Shown here piece after piece: positions 32,519 through 44,500 of a stretch of 64,000 nt of DNA. Location: positions 19,036,001 through 19,100,000 of the forward strand of contig CM060733.1 of assembly GCA_030704615.1 (NCBI GenBank). The letters are read 5' to 3'. The translations under genes and the position numbers were made by a program. The notes beneath the pieces are model-generated. The model was not told where the DNA came from and made no database searches. It worked only from the letters and a program-made list of their open reading frames with translations. This stretch comes from Takakia lepidozioides (lineage: Eukaryota; Streptophyta; Takakiopsida; Takakiales; Takakiaceae). The stretch's first letter is position 1, and each line of letters opens with the position of its first letter.

Positions 32519-34606
32519 TCACTTACTATGGAACCGGTCTACAAAATCCATTTTCCTGGCAAGGGACATGTTGTTTCCATCATCATTTTTTATGAATGGA
32601 ACTGCCTGAAGAGGGTGCAACAGACCTTTGTCGATTCTGACTTGTAAAGTGGACAGCCTCCCACGAACACAACGAAGCTCGGCAAGCAGATGTTTGCGCA
32701 TTGTTTCACTCTCATTGCCAAGAAGCGACAGGGACTTCATCTCAGATTTAATTGATGAAACACGATGGGATGATGCTGAGCACTCCGTAGGCTCTGCTAG
32801 ATTCACAACTTCCTCCTCTGCATCAATATCTGGAAGTTCCGATTTCATCAACATGTCAAGACCTCCATGAATGGTCCCGAGCTTTGTGCCACAGAGCTTC
32901 ACAATAAGCCCTTCCTTCAGATTTGGCTTCATCAATTGAAGAACGTGGATTTGATGTTTGCATAAGTTACCCTTCAAAGCCCATGGACAATCGCAACAAG
33001 CCTAGGTGGTTGCAGGTGCATAGATTGTGTAGCTTTGACCGGCCGTTTGAACACTATCCACAATCGCCGGATGACCAGGAACAGTGGGCAAATGAACATT
33101 GACGCCAGGGATCTCCATCGCAGTCCAAACAACATTGCTGATAAATTCCTCCTGTCGTACATTCCTTTTGAAGCCTTTCGATTTCAAGTTATCTCTATAC
33201 CAATAGTGGGTTAGAACAGGACCCACGAGTTTGCTGATCAGCCAATCAATTCTCCTGCCATCAAGTCTTTGCTTTCCCGAGCGTAAACGAGCCTTCAAAT
33301 TTCTGTGCCAAGATTCAATGGCGGCATTAGTATCCTGACTTGCATGTGGAATATTTCGAGCCCCCATGATCCACATGCTCAGTTTTGGGACCCATTCCAT
33401 TCTGATGTAATGTAAAAAGTCACGCGCAAGCGGATAGGAATAATGTAAATCCTCCAGTCGCTCCAGCGCCCACTCTTCTAGGGTGACTCCCACACAGGCG
33501 TTAATGCCGTACATTACGTCGCCAAGCTTTTTCAAAATAGCATTGCGAGTGTATGGATCGGGCATCTTACGCCACGAATGTTTCAGCCAAGCGCGGCGAA
33601 CATGCCAAAGGCATAGAAATATCGCTACGTCCCCAAACGATTCCCTGCACGCACACACATCAAATGCCACCCAATCCATCAGTGTAACTCCTTGCAATGT
33701 AACTCTTAGTAGTGTAACTCTTGTCAGTGTAACTCTTGCAGTGTAACTCTTAACAGTGTAACTTTTATTACTGTAACTCTTTTCAGTATAACTCTTATCA
33801 GTGTAGCTCTTATCAGAGAAACTCTTAGCAGTGTAACTCTCCGCAGTGTAACTTTTCACAGTGTAACTCTTAGTAGTGCGACTCTTAGAAGTCTGACTCA
33901 CGTAACGCAATCCATGTTACACCGTGTAACTCTCAGAGCGACCCAGCCCATATAACCCTCTGCGATGCTTCCAGTGTAACTCACAGGCTATAGCAGTGCA
34001 ACCTAATCTATGCAAGACTGCAGATAATACGCCATGTAACTCCCAGTGTAGCTCGCAGTGTAACCCTTTGTCTATCTCATAGCAGTGTAACCCTTTGTCT
34101 ACCTCAGCAGTGTAACCCTCCGTCCAACTCAAGGCAGTGTAATCATCTGTCTAACTGATAGTGTAACCCTAAGTGTAACAGACAGCACTGCAACCCAATC
34201 CATGTAACCCCTCGAGTAACTGACAGTGTAACTCCAAGTGTTACAAGCAGCAATGCACCCCCTCGTGTAATTGGCAGTTTAACTCTTACTGGGATTCTCA
34301 GTGTAACTAGCAACAGTGTAGCCCGATCCATGAAACCCCTCATGCATGCAAATTGTAGTGTAGATTACTGTGTGACTCAGAACATCGTAACTTCTAGCCG
34401 TGTACCTGATAGTATTGATTTCTGCGTCTGCATCGTCGACAAACAAAAGCATTTGGCCTCCAATGTGGTTTGTTCTGAAGAAGTCGGTCGCGAAGACGTT
34501 TCATCCAGGGGCTCAGGTCAATCGTTTTATTTCTCGCTGATATAATATAAGCAACAGGTATGCCGTTGAGCCATTCGTCGAACACCATCATTGTATACAT
34601 TGGGAA
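32519..34606 (-). pseudogene. MULE-2 transposase, C-terminal half (split by a retrotransposon)
   Basis: Read on the minus strand from the splice acceptor at 34606, exon 34606-34396 has VFDEWLNGIPVAYII and the second Asp block VDDADAEIN (one base out of frame). A ~750-bp intron full of GTGTAACTCTT words follows. The next exon (about 33650-33003) has FLCLWHVRRAWLK and TNAAIESWHRNLK, which holds the likely catalytic Glu. After a TAG at 33003-33005 the same frame continues with a SWIM zinc finger (CDCPWALKGNLCKHQI) and a C-terminus ending at 32519. This is the D-D-E MULE transposase that cuts and joins element ends. The N-terminal half lies at 46911-48687. Confidence 0.8.
33655..34395. repeat. 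Intron of the MULE-2 transposase filled with GTGTAACTC words
   Basis: About 30 words GTGTAACTCTT or GTGTAACCC on the plus strand lie between two well-matching transposase exons. Donor CAG/GTACACG (minus) is near 34396 and an acceptor GCGTGCAG near 33650. Confidence 0.65.
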
Positions 34607-34609
34607 CTG

Positions 34610-34880
34610 TGTCAAGTTAAATAAGTACAGTGTGAAACTAGCTAGAATGAAGCTAGTTATTTGTATTTAACACTTGGATTTAGGTCAAGTGTTAAATCAG
34701 GTGTCAAGTTTAGTTTGACACCTGACCCGTCTTATCTTCTCGAGAGCGGCAGTCACGCGGCTCATCTCTCTCGAGTTGAGCCTGCGCGACCAAGCTCCTG
34801 CATGCATTTAGATTTGAGTGTGCTTATGTAGGGGTACAGGTTGTTGTGGGGTGGAGTCCCCATAGCTTGGGGTGCCCCTG
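34610..34880 (+). repeat. 5' terminal block A of copy 2
   Basis: 271 bp, collinear with 46475-46745 (about 97 percent identical, counted by eye). The second A block continues for 77 more bases (46746-46822) that are absent here; 68 of them occur in inverted form at 38371-38438. This points to a rearrangement just inside the left end. Confidence 0.85.
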
Positions 34881-35042
34881 TCCGGCTGCAATGCTGATCC
34901 TGCAGAATAGCCCAGCCCAAAACCCCGGACTGACTGGCCTCCACCAAGAGAGGCTTTGGCAACTACAAGTACAAGGTAATGAAAATAGTACAGAGTTGGA
35001 GGGGAAGAATAGAAGCCCGACCAAGCAAGATCTAATCCTGAT

Positions 35043-35879
35043 CTATGCTATCAACTGCCAGACTTCTCTCAAAGTGCCTCGCTCTGCATGATGGTAAGGT
35101 GTAGGAGGTATATCTATGTCCAGAAACCTGCCACTAACCTTGTCGCAAGCTACAGTAGCTCGCTCTAACCAACCCTCCTCCTCTTTCTGCCAGGTTGAGA
35201 CAAAGCAATACTCCCCTATCTCCCGCTCACTGAATACTAAAGAAAACAAAGGTAGGGTCTGATAGTCTCTCAACTCGAAAGCTTTGAGTCGGTTGCGGGT
35301 GTTCTCATTGCGAATGACTGCATCTCTTTCACGCACAACAAACATGTCATTGCTGATGAACCCCCGCTCGTGGTTGCCCTGTGCAGAGCGTATCCGGCTG
35401 CAACCATGTCTGATTGCACAAACTTGTGTAGCTCCTGCTCCTCTGCTCCAGTACACCACGGCCTTGTGGCTGAACACCTTGGCCCCCGGGGCTGTCTTTG
35501 GCTGTGTTCCAAGCCTAGCTTTCACCCACTTTGGTATTTCACCTACAGCTGCAGAACTGCTGGCTCCAACAGAGTTCTGACTGTCCAAGGCGATATTGAG
35601 GCCCTCAATGCCAACTACAGCAGTCTGTTGTCTACTGCTAATGCCTGACTCCCAGTATGCAATCAACTCGTCCAACTGTTCTCCACTCAAATCAGTCTGA
35701 GTTCCTTGGGAAACATAAATCTTGTCCCCTTGTGTGCACAGGCTAAGAGAAGAGACCTGCCCTTCAATTACGTCCTCATTTCCCCCAGCCATACAAGGAG
35801 TACATCCACAGATTTGTCTCTCATATAGACCAGCACAGGTTCTAGAAACAGGATTGTGGATCTTTCGTGGCACACTCAC
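35043..35879 (-). CDS. Unrecognised 278-residue ORF inside copy 2
   Basis: Uninterrupted minus-strand ORF whose first ATG is at or just inside 35879 (MSVPRKIHNPV). The composition is that of a globular protein. A Cys-rich start (RQICGCTPC) is followed by an acidic middle, then RGAGATQVCAIRHGCSR, LFSLVFSEREIGEYCFVSTW and LDIDIPPTPYHH. No family, membrane segment or catalytic motif is recognised. It is opposite to gag-pol as the DNA stands, but would be in sense if the segment 34881-38438 is inverted. It may be an accessory retrotransposon protein or a captured host gene. Its intactness is notable next to the broken polyprotein. Confidence 0.5.
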   Translation of the reverse strand: MSVPRKIHNPVSRTCAGLYERQICGCTPCMAGGNEDVIEGQVSSLSLCTQGDKIYVSQGTQTDLSGEQLDELIAYWESGISSRQQTAVVGIEGLNIALDSQNSVGASSSAAVGEIPKWVKARLGTQPKTAPGAKVFSHKAVVYWSRGAGATQVCAIRHGCSRIRSAQGNHERGFISNDMFVVRERDAVIRNENTRNRLKAFELRDYQTLPLFSLVFSEREIGEYCFVSTWQKEEEGWLERATVACDKVSGRFLDIDIPPTPYHHAERGTLREVWQLIA

Positions 35880-36289
35880 ACTCTAAAAATTCCATAGATT
35901 TTTAGCAGAGTCCCCAAGTAGATTTCCCCTTTCTGCAGCTATCCCCTCAAAAACTGTGTCAAACGGAGTTCATTTGCCAAAGATATGACCAATTAGGCTC
36001 TAAATCCTTTAACTTAGATCAAAAGGGCTTTTTTCTTTTTCTTTTTCTTTTTCTTTTTCTTTTCAAATTTAAAAATTCAAAGGAAGGTGAGAAGCTCTTT
36101 GGAAACTTCCCCTATCCTTACATGCTTTTCCACCTGGGTCATGCTTTCTCCCTGCAGGGGGTGGAATTTGCATATGCTTATCAGCGTTGGAGAGGGCGGC
36201 AAGAGCGGACGTACTGATTGCGGGCGTATAGAGCTGAAGGATGGGCTTTAGGGGCTATGGCGGCTGTCTCAATGCAGGTTGCAGCGGGA

Positions 36290-36550
<261 letters not shown>

Positions 36551-38793
36551 CTGGACTGATCAAGGAGTCGTTTCTCCAGAATGTGACCTAGTCGAAACTA
36601 TGTGGTTTGTTGTTGCAATGATGGAAGCGAGAGAACTCGGAAGAAGCTTCACAAATTCGGCTTCAGGGACGAAATCGCTGACAACTCGAGCATTTCTGTC
36701 TCTCTTGTGTTTGTGACTGCAAACTCTACATCTTGCCAGGATGATCTGAAACGGAGTGATCTTACCACCTGGCTCTGCCCAGCTCTCCGAAAGCCTGTTA
36801 GATAATAGAAGCCAGGAAACCTAGAACCTTCACTCCAAAACTTCTTGACTGAATATCGGTGGAACTAGGTAGAGTGCACGCTGCGTGTGGAAAGGGGCGG
36901 GAAGGTTGGTAATAGTAGCAACTCGGAATAGAAAGGGCAGCACGTCGCGCGCCATAGATTTCTAGACGGGCCACCTTCTCTGCCACTTTCACCGCACATA
37001 ATCTCCAGCCTGGCGATTCAATTCGAGATCTTGGCTGCAAGACTTGCCGGTACCGAGCTTAACGCTTCTCAAATGATGTCACCCGCTGAGTGAGCTTGGC
37101 AACTTCCATGGCCTGAACGTTGCCACTGTGCAAGTTAGCTGGGAAGGTGGCGTGCAAGTCAATGACGAACAACCTGGTGAGGACATTTTCCTGCCTTTTC
37201 CTCCCCCAACCCTCCTCGCTTCGGCGTCCTTTCAATGTACTAAGCTAGTGAACCATGGCCAGTTCTAACACCTCCTCTCCATTCTGCAACTGAAACCGTT
37301 CTTGGCTCTTCCATGCTCTTCTGCTCTGAAGTTATCCTTAACTCTAATCTGAACCATCCACTTTCAAATCTAGTTCAGGTTGACAATGGATATCATATCA
37401 CGAGGTACCTGTCCGTCTCTCTTGTTACAAACACCGAAGTGCCCACCAAAACCTTCATCACCACGCTGTTGAGCTAACTTCTACTACGGGGCCTCGACAA
37501 AGTTTGAATAAAATAAGCTTACGTGTTCTCCCTCCACATCGATCACACAGCATTTCTTCAAATCCTATGCTCAAGAATGTTGCCCCTCCGTCCATTCAGT
37601 TTGATCACCCTTTGCACCTCTGCTCCCCGCATTTCTCTCCACTACTTTGAAGAGTCCACACCTGCATCTTTATACCGGAAGCTGGCCTTTCAACAAACGC
37701 ACAACCCAACTAAGGCATCTGAAAGTAAGATCGGGAAGAGCACATCGAAACTCTCTACGTACAAGCTGGGGTCCTCCAGATTCCATGCCCGTACCACCTA
37801 CTTCCCCAGCAACGAAACCAGACCCTCTTCAAGCTCTACATCATCGTCTTCAAAGTACCGCAGGCCTGGCCGTCACCTGCTCCAAAACTTGTAGCCAGCT
37901 TTTCCCAAGCACTGGCCTCCTTTCCTAGAAAACTCGGATGCCCACACTCTTCCGCACATTGGCGAATTGGGCCTTCAACATACAGATGTGACTTTTAACT
38001 CCCAAAATGTATGGGCCTGAGCAGCTCTCCAGCTATCCATTTCACTCCAGGCACTTTGTATTCATCCTAGGGACGTTGTGGTAGTGCAGATATCAGCGTT
38101 CACAGCTTGCCAGTGCTGCTCCATGCTGCATTTTTAAGTCTCTCCTTGTGTACTCCAAAGCCTCTGGTGACTTGGTAGCTTCAGCGACTGTAATAACAGT
38201 GGCGGCTCCGGCATCGTCATCCTCCAGGCGTTTCAGGGCACGCTGAATCTTGTGGTCACATTCAATGATATGCTTCTCAAACTAAGCACTACTTACACAC
38301 AGGTAATCTTGCAAGTGCTAACCCTCAACTCCTACCTTGCACTCACAGGTAAGAGATCATCTCTCTTGAGTGATAGAAAACCAACGAACACACTGTTGAC
38401 ACAAAACATGAAAACCAAACCATCACTCTTTAAAACAGTTTGGTGTGGGGGTGTTGATGTTTTGATTTCTTGTGTTTGGATCCCCCCCAACACCTGCATG
38501 TTACTGTGCGTCATGTTGGTTTTGTGTGGGCGCTTGCTTTCATAGGGATTAGGCCGGATTTGATCACCGGTCAATCCTAGAGTATGCTGTCGGTGGTGAG
38601 GCTGGAGTGATGACCAGCAAGACCACCAGTGTTTCTTCTATGGTGAGGCTGGGTTGATGACCAGCCAACCATAGGAGTTCTTGCGGTGGATGCAGGTGCA
38701 GGTGCCCTGAGCCATTGGAATATGACCCTTAAACTGCAGCAGGTGCCTACCCGTGTCACTATTAGAATTAGTAATAGAGCCTTATAGTGTCCC

Positions 38794-40240
38794 GTGGGGG
38801 AGGTGCACATTGTGAGTGTCATCACGGAGTTACCCAGAAGTTCTGAGGGGAGTACGGCTACAGGCAGTAGCAGTGAAAGTGGGTTCACCAGACGAGGTGT
38901 TCGTTTCAGACCACCTTCACCTCCACCCTCAACTAGTGCAGAGTCAGACACAGACTCGGAGGCTTCATCAACAGGTGTGCAGTTTCATTCGCCATTGTTG
39001 TGGGACGACATGGAGGAGATGTATGGAGCTACCAAGGGGCCTCGTAGGTACTCTGGAGCTGTGGGCACAATCGAGTTGGATGACTTTATCCAGGAGTTCG
39101 ACAGCTGGTGTGATTTGCAGCAGATGCGCAATCCACAGCTATTCACCCCATTCATGGCGTGGAAGGGACTGTTCCAGCATTTGGAAGGCCCGCCTATGGA
39201 CGATTACCACGAGTTCAGGCGAGGACATGAAGCAGAAATTGAGGAGTGGAGGATGTATTGGTCACCTGACTACGTCTCCATTACTCGAGGCACAACGCGA
39301 CCAGTAGCTGCATCAGTACCAATATCTCCCACTGCCAGCACTAGTAGTGGAGCAAGTAGTGCCGGTACTTCTGTAGGTGGTACCAGTTCAAAAGGTGCTA
39401 CTACTCCTCCTGCCACGACTACAACACATGTGCCTAGATTCAACCCGGTGGTGGAGTTCTTCCAGGAGTTGCGGAGGAACTACTAAGGTGTACGGACAGA
39501 GAAGCTGCGAAGTTTGCAAGACTTCCAACGCAAACCCAGTGAGAGCCTGCGAGAGGCGTACACTCGTATGAGAAGCTTGATAAGTGTGACCCAAGGGGTT
39601 ACTGAAGCTCAGGCAATCCAGTTTTGGTATGGAATTCTGGACAAGGAGCTCAAAAGAAGGGTGCAAGATGCAACCCTGTTACAAGCAGCCCAACCCACAT
39701 TAGCAGATGTGTTTCTGCTGGCTGAGCGGATTGAGCTCAACATGGTGGAGGAGCGAGTTGTTACAATTGGATTTGGCAAGGACATGCCTGCACGGGGCAT
39801 AGCTGTCAGCCCACAGGCACAAGGGACTGCCCAACAGCGTGGTCAGGGGGGCAAGGTTTCCCAACCCAAGTTCCATGGAGCTTACAGGGGACCTCAGGTG
39901 CAGAGGCCCGTGGCATCTTTTGCAGGCCAACAGCAACCAGGGGTGATATGTTGGACATGTGGAGGACCCCATGTCAAGAGAGATTGCCCAGAGAGTGGCA
40001 AAAGGCCGGCACAAACACAGCCTGCACAGTTGCAGTGTGGGCATTGTGGCAAGTATGGGCATGGAGATACCCAGTGTTATGACTTGCATCCTGAGTTGCG
40101 CCCAGGCCAGTTCCAAGGGAACAATGGTGGCCGGGGGCGAGGTGAACCAGCCTAGAGAGGACGAGGTGGTCGGGCACGAGGTGCAGGCCAAAGGCAAGCT
40201 CCACATGGCCAAGGACGCGGAGGTCAGGGTGTTGACCAAG
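38794..40240 (+). pseudogene. Gag region of copy 2
   Basis: The frame from 38794 carries a Ser/Pro-rich start and a capsid-like helical part (QEFDSWCDLQQMRNPQ, FMAWKGLFQHLEG, then SLQDFQRKPSESLREAYTRM, a typical Gypsy gag block). Two zinc knuckles follow: CWTCGGPHVKRDC (about 39949) and CGHCGKYGHGDTQC (about 40036), which bind the RNA genome. In-frame stops TAA (39484-39486) and TAG (40153-40155) interrupt it and would be CAA and CAG before C-to-T change. An Arg/Gly-rich stretch (RGRGGRARG) follows the knuckles. Confidence 0.8.
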
Positions 40241-40242
40241 GC

Positions 40243-41614
40243 ATGGCCAATCGGCTTCAGCAGCTAGAGCAAAGGCTCGCTGCCATGGCTATAGCTCAGG
40301 CGGTACCGGCTCCCAGGCGGGATGGTCCACCTCCTGCTCCTGAGGGAGGAGGTAAGGGAGGCATGGGATTCATGTGCGGAGCAGCACTACCACTAGAGCA
40401 GGTGGAGTCTGCTGCAGCCGTGACTCGAGGAGCAGCACGAGTTCCTGAGCCACGAGGTGCAGAGGTGGAGTTGGATCCACAACGTGGGGAGGCAAGCCGT
40501 CAGGCAAGGCTGCCTCAGTCGTTCACCTTGGTGGAGACAGTGTCAACGCCATCCATGGCACCTAGTTCTCGCCCGACTGTTACCGAGGCGGAGGTTTCTA
40601 TGCCATTGGGGAGAACTACACGTGCAGCACTGACACCTGCTGCCAAGGCTAGTGCGGCCGGTGTGGGGGGCAGCTACCTCTGTGTGTCAGGCCCCACTGT
40701 TCTCAGCAACAATGATTGCGACGCCGGGGGTGAGACCAGCTGTAGTGTTCCGACTAGCAGCAACACTCTATGAGAGTGGGGAGGTCACTTCATCTTCTGC
40801 GGAGTTAGTGGAAGGTGTAGTGGCAGAGGGATCCTCGGATTTGAGGGTCAAGACTGCCACGGCTGCGCCCTGGCAAGCTGCAGCTGTCAGGTTGACGGAG
40901 CTGCCAGCTAGGCCAGCCTTTGAGCGCGCCATGGTGACACCTGGAGTTGTCTTGTTAGACAACCAGGGAGGCATTTTCACTTTGAGTGGACCGGCAGGTA
41001 AGAAGTACCAGCCACTGCGGGTCTTGTTGGACTCGGGAGCTCAGCCACTGATGTTGGGCAGAGCTGCTATTGCAGGTTTGGGCCTCATGGAGGCGGATAT
41101 GGAGCCTTGTCCTTTCCAGATACAGACATCTTTGGGAGGATCAGAGCAGGCTCGGGGCATGACACGGCATCAGTTGGCCATTAGACTGCAGCCGGATCAT
41201 CCTATCGATGGCTCAGTAATGCGAGCCAAGGCCATTATGACAGACGCAGTCTCTTACGATGTCCTCGTTGGTGGGGCAGTGTTATACCCCATGGGCTTCA
41301 CCCTGGACTTTTGGGAGGAGTCAGCATCCTACAGGCCTGGATGGCAGTCAGGCGATGGTCGCCGTGCACAGCTCCCTGTGACATTCATTGGGGGTATAGC
41401 GGCTGCCCAGCGGGGCAAGATGCCAACACTAGCCACCTTTACAGCTGCAGTTAGTTGGCCTGGAGAGTTGCTGGAAGGCAATGCCCATGCAGAGGATGTG
41501 CCACCTCCAACAGAGCAGGATGACATGCATGGTATGGCGGAGTTGTCTGCCATGGTTGCTCACACTCCATTGTGGGGTACGAGCAAGGATTTGCAGCAGG
41601 TTGCTGATCGATGA
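40243..41614 (+). pseudogene. Linker and aspartic protease region of copy 2
   Basis: After a coiled Gln/Leu stretch (MANRLQQLEQRLAAMA) and a Pro/Ala-rich linker the frame shifts once between about 40650 and 40770. The protease then has its catalytic Asp in LRVLLDSGAQPLMLGR (about 41020-41068), with the C-terminal part YDVLVGGAVLYPMGF. It would process the polyprotein. The frame ends in TGA at 41612-41614. Copy 1 has an Arg codon (CGT) at the equivalent place, so the stop is a mutation and not a gene end. Confidence 0.8.
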
Positions 41615-42991
41615 GTGCAACAAGCCTGGGTAGAGGCTTTTGTTCCGTCAGGAGAGGAGGAGAGTGCGGGTATTGCACCAGGACCACCTCAGTTGTCACC
41701 ATTGGATACCACACCTATTGTGTGGCAGTATCCGGATGAAGGCATTTGCCTTCTGGACTTGTTTGGCGGGATCAGCACCGGATTGGCTGCTGTGCTACAG
41801 GCAGGTGTACGAGTTCGACATTACCTGTATATGGAGAGGGATGAGACTGCACAACGCGTCTCACTGCGCCATGTTGCTCAGTTGGTACAACAATACCCTG
41901 ACTTGTTGCTAGTGTCTGCAGTTCGTGGATACCAACAAGCCTTGCCAGCAGACATTTCTTTGCTGGGGGCGCAGGATTTGGAGCAGGTTGGCTCCATTGA
42001 TCTGGTAGTGGCAGGTTGGCCCTGCCAAAGGCATTCATCAGCCGGGCATGGCAATGGATTGCGAGACTCGAGGACGGGTCTGTTTTGGGAGATGGTGCGG
42101 ATTTTGCGCTACTTGCAGCTTCATCAAGCTGTATCTCCAGCATACATCTTGGAGAATGTACCACTGATGGGTGATTCTCGGGCCAGGGTGATGGCCAGTG
42201 TGTATCAAGTCCGGTCGTGGCTTGGGTCAGCAGTGTTGCTGGATGCAGCTGCAGTGGGGTCACGGGCTCATCGTCCACGGCTTTGGTGGACTAACTTGAT
42301 GCCACCCGCACTACTCAAGCGTGCATTTGATGGGGTGCAGCGGCCAGCACACCTCACCGTGGATGGCATTTTGGACACAGGGAGGCAGTCTCAACGTGTG
42401 AGACACGATGACCGTTCGCCTTTGGCAGTGGTCAACAGGGTGGGTCAACCACGAGCAACATTACCTACACTGCTCAGCTTCCCAGGATCCCATGCTTTTC
42501 GGGATGGTGGACCTAGCCTCATGTGGGATGCTCAGTTGCAGCAGTTAGTGGAGCCTAATGCCGACGAGCGAGAGCGGGCTATGGGGTTTTCCACTGGGAC
42601 CACGGCGGTGCCTTCTCTTTCTGAGGCATCACGGTGTCAGGTGTTGGGGCAAGCAATGGATCTCAATTGTTTGACCTGGATTATCAGCTTGGCTATGGCT
42701 GAGCAACGTAGAGTGCGGAGTGTACTCCCCTTCATGGTCTCTCTGCCTACCGAGACGGTACAGGCAGTGAGTGGGGGCGAGCCGGTGAGGACCACGGGGT
42801 GTAGACATCCATGGCACACGTGGGAGGTGCTCGAGGTCCAAAGGGAGTTGGCAGCCAAGGCAGCTGTGATGGATGAGGTTGGGGATTTTTCTCGGGTTGA
42901 GGAGGTTCTCAATGATGAGATGATGAGGCAGGACGAGGCCTTGTCATTGACTGAGCAGGAAGGGAGTACTGCTCAAGAGGTTGCAGCATAG
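41615..42991 (+). pseudogene. C5-cytosine DNA methyltransferase domain inside pol (copy 2)
   Basis: All main C5-methyltransferase motifs are present in order: I (LLDLFGGISTGLAAVLQAG, AdoMet site, about 41747), the acidic motif II region (YLYMERDETA), IV with the catalytic Cys (LVVAGWPCQRHSSAGHG, about 42007), VI (AYILENVPLMG, about 42140), VIII (AHRPRLWWTN, about 42266), IX-like (ERAMGFSTG) and X (CQVLGQAMDLNCLTWI, about 42636). It transfers a methyl group to carbon 5 of cytosine. Motif I (GGISTG) and the short spacing recall the DNMT3/DRM side of the family, but subclass needs a tree. The domain runs in the protease frame, follows the protease and precedes RT; TAG at 42989-42991 is in frame with RT. 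Retrotransposon-borne C5-methyltransferases are known from dinoflagellates and charophytes. Confidence 0.92.
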
Positions 42992-43003
42992 CAACCACGG
43001 GAC

Positions 43004-44500
43004 GCGTCTCCTACCTCTAAGTCTGCTGGACTTAAAGTTGCAGTTACGGAGGACAATTGGGAGCCTGACATTGGACCCATTGTCACTGGAGGAGAGAGAC
43101 GACGTATACGGCGGTTCCTGAGGGCTTACAGGAATTGCTTTACCTTCAGTTTGAAGGACTTGGGAGCACTGAAGGGTCAAGAGATCCGTATTGAGTTGGC
43201 CACTGACACGCCAATCTTTCGGAGACCCTATAGATACAGTGACATGGAGAGGTCTTTGATTCAGATGAGGACTCAAGATCTCTGGGAGGCAGGTTTGGTG
43301 GAGCTCTCTGGTGGAGAGTATGCTTCAGCCACAGTGATGCCAGCTAAGAAGGATGTCTATGGCAATTGGACGGAGAGACGTATGTGCGGTGATTACCGGC
43401 CTGTAAATCGTCAGACCAAGTCCGATAGGTATGCCATGCCGACACCAGAGGAGATCTTTGATGCCATTGGGCATTCCAAGGTCTTTAGCACATTGGATTT
43501 ACGATCCGGATATCACCAGTTGCCGATCAAGGAGGCGGATAAGCAAATGACGGCATTCTGGGGGATCAATGAGCACGGGAATGATTGCCTATATCAGAGG
43601 CGGTTCTTACCATTTGGGCTTAAAACACTCCCGCTGAGTTTCAAAGAGTCATGGACATGATTCTAGCAGGGGTGGAGTTTGCTCGGTGCTACATAGATGA
43701 CATCATCATCTTTAGTGCTACGGTGGAGGAGCATGAGAGACACCTTCAGGGGGTATTTGAGCGCTTAAGGACGCACGGATTGAAGTTACATCCGGGCAAA
43801 TGCAAGTTTTTCCACAACCAGATTGAGTATCTGGGTCACATGATATATCCTGGAGGATTGGGGGTACATCAGACTAAGGTAGAGTCCATTGCACAGGTTC
43901 CACGCCCCACGGATGTGAGCCGAGTTCGAGCTTTCATGGGGTTAGCAAACTATTACAGACGGTTTGTTAAAGGATTTAGTGCCATTGCAAAGGTTCTAAC
44001 CAAGCTGACCAAGGTGGACCAGGAGTGGCAGTGGGAAGATGAGCAAGAACAAGCTTTTCAAGAGCTCAAGGCGAGGTTGTCCTCGGCGCCCATCTTGAGA
44101 CGACCTATCAGGGGGCGTTCTTTTCAGCTGCATACAGATTGGAGCATGCTGGGGCTTGGAGCGGTGCTCACACAGGTGGATGATGAGGGAAGAGAGTTCG
44201 TAGTGGCTTATGCTAGCCGCTCGAACAACGTTGCAGAGTCTAAGTATAGCTCATATGAGGGAGAATGCTTAGCTGCAGTGTGGGCCGTGGCACACTTCAG
44301 GTGCTATCTATACGACAATCTCTTCACCCTTGTCACGGATCACCAACCACTCAAATGGTTGATGGAGTCAGACAAGCTTACGGGGAAGCTTGCACGGTGG
44401 GCACTCATCCTTCAAGAGTATGACTTTCAGGTGGTGCATCGATCGGGTTTGGTCAATCGCAATGCAGATGGGTTGAGTCGCAATCCATGCACGAGCCAAC
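43004..44500 (+). pseudogene. Reverse transcriptase and RNase H, copy 2
   Basis: RT blocks: RRPYRYSDME, MCGDYRPVNRQT, STLDLRSGYHQLPI, RRFLPFGLK and the catalytic YIDDIIIFS (about 43690), then LGHMIYPGGLGV. RNase H: FQLHTDWSMLGLGAVL, YSSYEGECLAAVWAV and LVTDHQPLKWLM. The order PR-MT-RT-RH-IN is Ty3/Gypsy type apart from the methyltransferase. One frameshift lies near 43630-43655, where the text after FGLK changes frame to resume at MDMILAGVEFARC. Confidence 0.92.

Noticed and set aside
41615-42991. Methyltransferase as an independent host gene
   Set aside because: The frame is continuous with protease upstream and RT downstream apart from point stops, and the same protease-methyltransferase junction is present in copy 1.
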